The notes under the pieces are model-generated. The model was not told the DNA's origin. It did no database searches and saw only the letters and a list, made by a program, of their open reading frames with translations. Below are positions 56,040 through 64,000 of a stretch of DNA of 64,000 nucleotides, piece after piece. This DNA comes from Forficula auricularia (taxonomy: Eukaryota; Arthropoda; Insecta; Dermaptera; Forficulidae): NCBI GenBank assembly GCA_024734495.1, contig JALMQS010000225.1, positions 1,510,451-1,574,450 on the forward strand, read 5' to 3'. The translations under genes were made by a program, and so were the position numbers. Numbering within the stretch: the first letter of the stretch is position 1; the number at the start of each line of letters is the position of its first letter.

Positions 56040-56290
56040 AATTCTAAGAAAAAAAAAACAACTTCTCGAGCCCGTTTCTCGTTTGTCATGAACAGAGAGA
56101 GATGAGAGTTCCGATAAAGTATCATGTCCGAGCGCCAGGCGTTGGTTTCTTTACTTTGTACCATACCTTGTGACACCTCTATGGTAGTTCGCCCCTCCCG
56201 AATTCTCGGCCCCACCCCCACGCCACCCTACACCGCTTCCCTTTCGCCCTTGATTTATTAGGCCTTCTTCTTTCTTTCGGTCTCGAGATA
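56040..56290. other. GC-richer, apparently unique island
   Basis: Less AT-rich block with GAGAGAGATGAGAG at 56095-56108 and pyrimidine-rich stretches. The minus-strand frame (56027-56221) has no domain. Possibly regulatory. Confidence 0.3.
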
Positions 56291-56854
56291 TGGCCGTTGA
56301 ATCTACTTTCCATAACATAGTGCACAATCATCTATAAAAAATCTATTTATAGTCACATACATTCTTAGAGGTTGGCTGGATCTCTTTACCTGCCTACCTT
56401 TTTTCTTTTTATCATAGAAATTTTTTTTTTTTTTTTATTATTTATTTAATTATTCAAATCTTTATAATTATAAATAATATAAAATGATTCTTGAATTCAA
56501 CCTTTAATGGTTATGTTCCTCTAAAGCAGGAGAATTTCGTTTTAAATCACACAGTTGGAATTTTTTGAATAGAATTAATTCTAGCACCTCTAAGCCCGCC
56601 CTTTTCATATAGAGAAAATTCTCTATAATATAGTTTAATCTACGAATGAAGACTCATGGTATTATAAACACATTTTCGATAAGCTGCAGATCTTTTTTAT
56701 TTTCTCTCGTCATCCACTCCAATCTACACTTATTATAATCGGCTTGTGCGACGACGCCGACGTGATTTTTTTAATTTTAAAATGCACTTGTAGTTCATGA
56801 CAAATAAAATTTATTAAAATAAGGAAGTTAAATTATTATTTTAAAACCCATTAT

Positions 56855-57155
56855 CTTTTCCAGGGGGCGTAGATTCCTATGCTTAAAATATCCGCTGAAG
56901 TCGGGCTTTTTAAGTGCCATATCAGGACTCCCTGACGTTTCGGTTCCTCTCCAGGGGCTGCATCTTTACTGGTGCACCCCTTCTTGCATTCGATTGCATT
57001 AAAAAAAAAGGTTACTAGGCACTCATACTCTTTGTAGGTTGCCATTGCTTTCCAAGAGGAAGCGACTGCAAATATCTGATCTGCCGAGACTCAGTCGCGA
57101 ACCAGCGTATTTCAGGCCAGCGGCCCGACACTCTAACCCACAGTCGCCGCTTAGT
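56855..57155 (-). mobile_element. tRNA-derived SINE, minus strand
   Basis: Minus strand head: GCGACTGTGGGTTAGAGTGT (box A region) and TGGTTCGCGACTGAG (box B), then a body with GCTTCCTCTTGGAAAGCAAT and GGCAACCTACAAAGAG. The frame at 56851-57045 lies in the body and is not a gene. The 3' limit and target duplication are not clear. Confidence 0.65.
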
Positions 57156-57292
57156 TTATATTAGTGTTAAGTTTAACTTTTCACTCAGAGCTAAGATACA
57201 AATGTATTCCATTAAAGTTTATTGTTACTCAGTACGTTGGGAGGTAGCATGCCGAAATCTTCTTCTTTTTCTTCTTCTTATTGTTAGCCTGT

Positions 57293-57890
57293 TTACTCCA
57301 GAGCGTCTTTCCATCGTTTTTTTGGACGGCCCCGTCTTCTTTTCCCGCTAGGGTTGCTGTCATGTACCTTCCTCACCAGCCGGTCTTCATTCATTCGAAA
57401 TACGTGTGCACTCCATTCTGATCTCTTTTGGACGCAAACGCTGACTTTTTGTATATTGCACTTTTCCCTAATATCTTCATTTTTTACCCTGTCCATCCTT
57501 GTTTTACCCGCAATTCTGGGTAGCGATTTCATCTCACAAACTACCAATATTTCACTTGTTTTTGCGGTGTCTGTTCTTGTTTCGGTCGCATAGGAATGTC
57601 AAAATTGGTGACACAACGGTGTTATAGATTGGTCCTTTTTATTCCGTTCCCAGAAACTTGTTTGATCAAACCGTTTCATTCAAGCATCCTGATATTTTGG
57701 ACGCCTTACTATTTACATTGGAATCTGACTTTCTCGCTTTTGGAGCTGGTTATCTGGACGCCGAGATAATTGAAGGATGGCACTTGTTCCGAAATAGTGA
57801 ATTCGAATATTTTTTTTTGGTTATCAAGTTTAAGCGCCTAACAGTATGCATTCTGATGGGTTTCTTGTTGCAATACATACATAGATAGCC
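57293..57890 (-). pseudogene. LINE reverse transcriptase C-terminal region
   Basis: The open part (57547-57293) reads EMKSLPRIAGKTRMDRVKNE, DIREKCNIQ, RSEWSAHVFRMNEDRLVRKV and SGKRRRGRPKKRWKD, the well-known C-terminal pattern of insect non-LTR retrotransposon polyproteins. Upstream in shifted frames come FTISEQVPSFNYLGVQITSS and a Y-A-T-E-T-R-T-D-T-A-K-T-like block, with at least two frameshifts or stops. The RT core and endonuclease are absent. It belongs to a different family from the LINE at 36539-37460, as the conserved words differ. Confidence 0.8.
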
Positions 57891-58746
57891 ATAACTACAG
57901 GCGTTCTCAAATTTATTCATTAATTGAAGGATTCTCAAACGAAATCAAATATTTATCTAAATTATTTTTACTTTCATATATTTTAATCCTAAGTACTAAA
58001 CTAGCCAGATAATCATATAAAAATCAAAATCTCGACATTGAATTTCCACCAAAGAAACATTTTTATTACCACCCTCGTTTTTATTTATGATATGGTAATA
58101 ATAATAATATTATATAATGTGAAGCGAAACCTGGAAATTGGAAGATGCTTATTACACTTGGTGGTTGGCCGGCTGTGAGGTATCAAATTAAGATCAAGAA
58201 TTCTTTTGCTTATTCATGTTTAAAAATGTCTGAAACATGATGTAATAATAACTCAAAGATGGGAGTTTTAATAAAAAAATTCACTCTGATACCGAAGTAT
58301 TTGTATTCTATTTTAAAATACGAATTAGATTATGGGCTTTATAAAGCTTTAGAACTTTCGACTCAAAAATGCAGAAAAAACAAACAAACGAAGCATTATA
58401 GGAGGAGCTATGGAACAATTTCAACCACAAAGTAAAATTCGGCAGAAATTTTCATATTAATAAAATACACAAATGTGCTAATTTTCTACTTCAAACCGTT
58501 CGCGGTATAAGAACTAGAAAATCCATTAAAACATACAGAATCTTGGAAAAAGTCTTAGCTTTTTCCTCTAATTCAATTATTTATTGGAATTACTAAAAAC
58601 TAGGTTTAATGAACAAAAATTATTTATTAAACATTAAACAAACACTTGTGGATTGAAAACATTATTTCAAATTATGTTCCACATATTACTACTCGTATAC
58701 TTTAACAAAATTTTAATTTGGATTTCCATATCTTTACAAATAGTAG
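57891..58746. other. AT-rich sequence, no gene seen
   Basis: Contains (AAT)-like repeats at 58096-58112. No gene. Confidence 0.5.
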
Positions 58747-58754
58747 GTACTTAC

Positions 58755-58998
58755 CAGTGGCATTCGGTCCATGGATGCTGTAGATGCGGCGCATCCCTAA
58801 AATTTCAAAACATTTAGAGTATTTTCATACTGTGACATAAAAAATCTAATGTTAAATATCAAAAATAACAAAAATGATGCTGTAAGGTATTCGATGAAAT
58901 TTGCAAAAAAAAAAGAGAAGGTTAAAATAAAATTTCAAAAAAATGAAGGGTATTTTTTGGATAGTATCCCCTGGTTGAAAAGTCACCGCCCGCCACTG
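58755..58998. mobile_element. Short hAT MITE, CAGTGGC ends
   Basis: CAGTGGC at 58755 and GCCACTG at 58992-58998, flanked by GTACTTAC and GTACTTGA (six leading bases identical), a worn 8-bp hAT target duplication. Its two halves match the two ends of the longer copy at 40312-41352, in inverse orientation, so it is an internal-deletion derivative of 244 bp. Confidence 0.85.
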
Positions 58999-59006
58999 GT
59001 ACTTGA

Positions 59007-59783
59007 ATAAAAAGTGATGACATTTATGGGCTCATGAAAATAGAAGCATTGACCCGCTCAATATCCCAACAGTTAGGTGTAATTTTTATGAGTCCTTAAT
59101 GCTGTGTCAAATCATCAAGATTCGTCTCTAGAGCTTCCCTCTCCCGCAACAGCTGCAATAGGGCCTTGTGCTGAGTGGGTCACTGCCCCTCTTTTCGTGA
59201 CATTTACTATAATTTATAAATATAAACAATTTATTAATTCATTTCTGGTACCAAATAAATAATAAAAAAACTTATAGTAATTAAAACAAATAACAATTTA
59301 AAAAAAAAAAATGAAACCAAAATCTCAATCCGTTAGTACTAGGGACAAACGGAAGAGGGTTGCTTTCAATCCTGTTAAAAAAAACTTTATTTTTTTAAAT
59401 AGTTAGAACATAAAAATCTACAAAGATTGACCTAATTCTTAAAGCAAATAGAATATATATTTATATATATATATATTTGGGGGGTTTTTCGGCCTTTCTA
59501 GCCATCAGAAATAGTACAAAATAAATAATTTCAAAAGAACTTCGTTTGAATATTCAATATTTGCAGTCATTTGGGGAGATTTTTTTGAACACCGTCAATA
59601 AAATGTTTATAAGTTTCTTATAAATAGTCAACAAACTGTCATAAGCATGATATTTCCAATGGTTAGTTAAAATTAAATTCATTAAAAAGTAATTTTTCAA
59701 GAAAACTTGATGTTTTAGGTTTAGGGACATGATATATCGTCTTAAAGCATTTTTCTTTGTCTTTCAATTTATTGAGTAATATA
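59007..59783. other. AT-rich sequence with SINE tail fragment
   Basis: TTTTTCGGCCTTTCTAGCCA at 59486-59505 matches the 3' end of the SINE at 8524-8728 in the same orientation. No gene. Confidence 0.5.
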
Positions 59784-60289
59784 CAGGGGGTCTCATTTGG
59801 AAAAACGAACTTTTGACCCTTTTATAAATAACGGAAATAATAGTAATCTTAGCACGCCCTGTATAATATGGATTCGATTTTTCGGCTTAAATTAAATACT
59901 TCGGGTGTGTCTAAACTACCACTAAAATATCAAGTTTTCATGAATTGAGAGCACTAATTTATTTAAGTTTAATTAGGGCCATGTTTTGGACCATATTTAA
60001 CACAAATTATTTTTTATCTCGAAAACCGATAGAGATAGGAATAGGACAATATTAACAAAAAAGTATTTTAATAAAAGCGCGGTTCTAAAAACGTGTTAAT
60101 ATACGGGGTATTCCATTTAAAAAAATAAAGTTGCTACGACTTTTCGAAGAAGCCGAAACGTCGCAATACTGAAAATATTTTAGATCGATAGAAGAAGTAA
60201 GAAAATGTGTAAGGTGCTAAATTTTCAGAAAAATTCTGCGTTTCGTTTTCCATAAACGTCTAACGTGCCATCGACCCTGAATCACCCTG
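59784..60289. mobile_element. Cluster of CAGGG..CCCTG ends
   Basis: ATACAGGGGGTCTCATTTGG at 59781, GCACGCCCTGTAT at 59853, ATACGGGGTATTCCATTT at 60101, and GAATCACCCTGTAT at 60279, all flanked by TA. Reads as one element of about 506 bp or two small ones (59784-59861 and 60103-60289). GAAACGTCGCAA at 60157 follows GAAGAAGCC, a weak hammerhead-like remnant. Confidence 0.55.
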
Positions 60290-61539
60290 TATATGATGCA
60301 GATTGATAAATCCCAATTGAACAAAATTTAATACTGAAAATGGTCTACCAGGGGAGACCAAAACTGTTTAGTAAATCTATCTAATAAATCATGTTAATTG
60401 TCTGAAATTACTCTATTTGTATCTCTTGTAAAATGGAAAATATTAAAGTTTTATCATTTATTCAGTGCAAAACAAGTATTTTATTACTTAACCGAAAAAA
60501 ATGTCAAAATCGAAGGGTTTTCTTTCTATTGGACGAAGCGCCATAATTATAGGGATGCCAGGGTTCATTCTAACAGAAAAACCTGCATTCCAATTTCTGA
60601 CTTCTCGCCCGGCTCCACTTGAATGATTCCTTTTGAGTCTATATAATTTAGCTAAATATTAATGATGTCCTTTTTAATATAATTGCTATTATGGTGAGTA
60701 TAGGAATATCTTGGGGGTGTATTCGACATGAGCGACCTCCAAATATTTCTGATTAGCATATAATATTTTTCCAAATAGTTATTATAAAATTTAAGTATTC
60801 AAATATATCCTGTTATTACTCTTTCAAAGTATATATCTTTCAAGACTCGAGCGATTTAATTCACCACCTTCGTTCTAATCTAATTTTATTATAGAACGTT
60901 TAATATCTAGTATAATACCTAATACCTATATAGTTTTCAAAAAAAAAAAAAAAATTAATAAGTAGGTCGTTGGTAGAGAATGCTTAACAACATGAAATAT
61001 AAATTGAATTATGTTTTTCTATAGATATTTTATTATAATTATATTTAAATTCGTTAACAAATTTATTCGAAGGGCAGAAAAATCCTTTCTACCTAAATTC
61101 TGATTCTTTCCTCCCTTATTACTATTACTAATAGTATTTTCCGTTACCATTAGAAGTGCGTGATGGTATTTTTTTTTAATAAATTCCAATTTTAATCTAA
61201 TAACTAAAACTAAATATCTAGAAACACAACTAAGCTAAAACTTGAAAACTTATTCCGGAATAAAGTCTTTAAAATGTTCAGATTAAACTGTATTTATGAC
61301 CAGGCTCAACTAAATAAATTTTCTGAAAATTAAACTTGAGAATTTCTGTCTTTATCAGGCTTTCCAATCAAAAAATTTCAATTTTGATCTTTCGATACAT
61401 ATCTTAACAGGTATATAGTGGCAAAGAAGTTATTTATGTTTGGATGGGTAATCGTGCGACAACTTTTCACTCTTTACTTCTTGAGCCATTTCTAATTTTA
61501 AACAGATATGCTACGATCATAGAGCCACCGCATTTTCAT
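60290..61539. other. AT-rich sequence, no gene seen
   Basis: Short plus-strand frames (60398-60622, 61444-61635) have no domain; the second overlaps the palindrome arm below. Confidence 0.45.
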
Positions 61540-62560
61540 ATAAAATTACTTAAGATTACAATTTTTGAGTGTGCTTTAGTTGGTCCTTATTTTGGGTATT
61601 TTCAAATTTTTGCGCTGTCAGAGTCTCATATGTAACTTTTAAGGAGTTAGGTGTTGGTTCTAGGTGAAACATTTTAATATAATAATAAAACATGAGCAAG
61701 ATGCGAGGTAGGTTTCACAAAAATTGAGTTTTGTATTAATATGGTTCGAAATAAATAAAAAAAAAGTATCCCCCAAGTTCCAAGTCTCTATCTCAAATTT
61801 AACCTGTTCCCTACAGCTATTGTAAGTTTCACATCTAAATACGATGTGGTTTTTGGAATTGAACTATCAATTTTTTATTCCGGCGAAAGTAATTATTAAA
61901 AAAATTTGAAACTCTCTAGACTTTATCCTTATGATAATAGCTATTCTTTAGAATTTTTACATATTTTTATCTAATATAATTTTGGAGTTACAGCTAGATA
62001 AAATACTACTATATCTTAGCATTAATAAGATATAGACTCCGAAATTATAATAGTTTAAAATCTTTAAAAATTCTGAAGGATAGCTACTAATATAAGGATA
62101 AAGTCTACATAGTTTCAAATTTTTTTACACCATTACTTTAGCCGGAATAAAAAATTGATCGTTCAATGCCAAAAACCCCATGTTATTTCATCGCTGTTCG
62201 GCTAAGGTCTATAACTTACTAATACTAAGATATAGCAGTGTTTTATCTAGATGTAACTCCAAAATTGTAAAAGCTAAAAATCTGTAAAAATTCTGAAGGA
62301 TATCTACTATTATAAGCACAAAGTTTCAAATTTTTTGAATCATTACTTTGACCGGAATAAAAAATTGATCGTTCAATGCCAAAAACCCCATCTTATTTAG
62401 ATAGAAAACTTGGATCGCTATGGGGCAAAGGTTAAAACTGAGATAGAAACTTGAAACTTGCGGAATATTTTCTTTTATTCATTTCGAACCATATAAGCAT
62501 CAGGCAGAATAAAACTACGAAAATACCCAAAATAAGGACCACCCTAGTGTGCTTACTACA
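61540..62560. mobile_element. Complex palindrome with duplicated right arm
   Basis: The left arm (61540-62010) pairs with the right arm: GGTCCTTATTTTGGGTATTT at 61580 is the inverse of 62517-62536, and TCAATTTTTTATTCCGG is the inverse of CCGGAATAAAAAATTGA. The right arm is present twice, 220 bp apart (TTCTGAAGGATA at 62071 and 62291; ATTGATCGTTCAATGCCAAA twice). The left arm is interrupted at about 61630-61735 by a short insert. The centre is near 62018. Confidence 0.8.
61630..61738 (+). mobile_element. Small insert shared with the flank of the PLE
   Basis: GGTGTTGGTTCTAGGTGAAA and AGGTAGGTTTCACAAAA match 37815-37878 (GGTGTCGGTTCTAGGTGAAA, TTAGGTTTCACAAAAGG). ATATG at both edges may be its target duplication. 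It splits the palindrome's left arm. Confidence 0.5.
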
Positions 62561-63344
62561 TCAGTTTTTACTTGCAATGCTCCATCTAGTCTTGGATGGC
62601 CATTTTTACACGAAATTGATAAGCGATTTAATTACTTAAGCTAAAAAGAGGAAGAGAGAAATTTGACTGCATTACCTTTTTAAAAAAATTCAGTTGATAT
62701 TTTTTTTTTTCAATATCTTATATAATGAAATAAATTTAAAATTGTGACTTCTGCTTAAAATTAATATTATATAGTTTTGAATGCAGTTTGCTTTAATCTT
62801 CAAGTTGCCCTGAAATTAAATTAAAATCAAGTAAAGCGCTGTAAAATAGATGATATAATAAATGTCTAATTAGTTTGGTACAATATCTAAAACAAACAAT
62901 TTACACATTAAATAATAATTATTCAAATTGTGTATAGTTTAGTCTTATTGGGTCAGTGTCTAAATCTAGAATGATTCTCTGCACTTGGTATTTAGAGCAG
63001 TTGAAATTTCAATTATGTTACTTGAATTTCATTGGAATTAATTAGAGATATACTGGAATATATAATCTCTTTACCCACAGCAAATTTGCAACAGCTCTAA
63101 GCATTGAGAATCTAGGAGGGAGAAGTTTCCCCACATTTCCTGGACATAGACAAGAAAATTAGAGATTATTTTTTAATATAATCAAATACAAGAAGATGAG
63201 CACCAAAAAAAGCAGCACCTATATATTTATTGACAGATCATTTTGTTATCAATGACAAGAGGAGAGAATGATCAAGACAAAGGGTTAAGACAAAGTGTCT
63301 CTATACACGGGACTTGATGGACTAAAGATTGTGAAAATTAAGAA
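62561..63344. other. AT-rich sequence, no gene seen
   Basis: No feature recognised. Confidence 0.45.
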
Positions 63345-63560
63345 ATAGGGGGGAGACTTAAATTCTTTAGAAGTCATGGGGATAAAACGTGTAGGCTATT
63401 GAAGTGGTTCGGCACTTCTCCAAATTGACCGCTAAGAGGTGTTAAGAGGCTGTTAATCGAGCGCAAAACTTTAGGAGAATTAGAGATTTTATTACACCGC
63501 GGAGCACATGCCGTGATAGCGTTTATAAAAAAGAAAGACCGGAGATATTTCTAAATCGGC
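63345..63560 (+). repeat. Unidentified dispersed repeat, copy 2
   Basis: Diverged copy of 22855-23115. This copy is the more GC-rich of the two and has CCGCGGAGCACATGCCGTGA. No shared open frame. Confidence 0.6.
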
Positions 63561-63612
63561 CAGCGAATTAGGGAAATCCAGATTTAAATAACTAGAACAG
63601 ATACACTAGAGC

Positions 63613-63680
63613 AGCGGACTTCAAACTTTGTCGAATCACTGAAACCTTAGAACTATAAGGTTTTTCGGGAAACCCCGTCC
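63613..63680 (+). mobile_element. hAT-like terminus
   Basis: CAGCGGACTTCAAACTTTGT followed by CTGAAACCTTAGAAC and TTCGGGAAACCCC is a typical hAT end. The partner end is not in the window. Confidence 0.45.
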
Positions 63681-63759
63681 CTGGTCCCACCCTTAGAAAA
63701 AATATATCTTGAAATAATATTTAAAGTAAATCTATGTTATAGGTTTTTGTTTTTTAATG

Positions 63760-63961
63760 AAATTGTTGAGAGGAGTTACACCAAAGAGGTGCATCCCCTA
63801 AAGGCCTGGGTTGGCTGCTCCATCGTGTAAAGAATAAGGATTTTATGGGATAGGTAGTAGTCGAATCAATGTGCGGGTCTTAAAAATCTGAAGGTTATGT
63901 TATAAGCTTATAAGTCTCGGGAAAGACGGTTGCTGGGAGCGAGTTCCAGTCTCTGGAAGCA
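63760..63961. repeat. Unidentified dispersed sequence
   Basis: Less AT-rich stretch; its end (GGTTGCTGGGAGCGAGTTCC) resembles 34600-34665 (GGGAGAGAGTTTCAGTTCC). No ORF of note. Confidence 0.35.
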
Positions 63962-64000
63962 AGGGCGGATCCAGGAATTTTTTATGGGGGGGGGGGGGGA
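63962..64000 (+). mobile_element. TIR element end, cut by window edge
   Basis: AAGGGCGGATCCAGGAATTT followed by a long G run resembles the CAGGGGCGGATC ends of common insect non-autonomous DNA transposons. It continues outside the window. Confidence 0.5.

Overview
The window is strongly AT-rich, repeat-dense arthropod nuclear DNA, most probably from an insect. The basis is the co-occurrence of a mariner transposase with a D,D34D triad, a Penelope-like element (PLE) encoding a GIY-YIG endonuclease, hAT elements, a Tc1-type element, a Helitron-like element, tRNA-derived SINEs and fragments of several non-LTR retrotransposons. The order or species cannot be told from what is visible. No host protein-coding exon was recognised: every protein segment that could be assigned belongs to a mobile element. 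The window therefore reads as intergenic or intronic DNA.

Layout. 0-6 kb: a 69-bp minisatellite, then a mariner element with a foldback element inserted at the 3' end of its transposase gene. 5.8-9 kb: three palindromic elements; two of them carry hammerhead-ribozyme-like cores in both arms and one holds a SINE. 10-20 kb: GC-richer islands, a deleted Tc1 element, a second SINE family and several terminal-inverted-repeat (TIR) elements. 20-30 kb: MITEs, a 125-bp tandem array, a palindrome with a tRNA-like loop, and a palindrome split by a SINE that has a second copy with a 14-bp target duplication. 30-34 kb: a non-autonomous hAT, and a palindrome interrupted by a LINE 3' fragment and followed by a 331-bp tandem duplication. 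36-42 kb: a LINE fragment split by a palindromic MITE, then a 5'-truncated PLE with 100-bp inverted arms and a convincing hammerhead motif just after its ORF. 42-47 kb: a decayed hAT and a Helitron-like element. 47-52 kb: a large palindrome whose right arm is the start of a roughly 1.66-kb tandem duplication; only one copy carries a roughly 0.7-kb transposon. 54-64 kb: a second hAT with a perfect 8-bp target duplication and a TA-flanked element nested inside it, another SINE, a LINE fragment, a short hAT MITE and a complex palindrome.

The elements do not act together as a pathway. Their nesting gives a relative chronology: palindromes predate the SINEs and LINE inside them, and hAT and mariner copies predate the TA-inserting elements inside them. 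Two features stand out. Hammerhead-like cores recur inside palindromic elements, not only beside the PLE. And the right arms of palindromes repeatedly serve as endpoints of tandem duplications. The GC-richer, apparently unique islands are the only candidates for host function; they could be regulatory DNA but this cannot be shown from one sequence.
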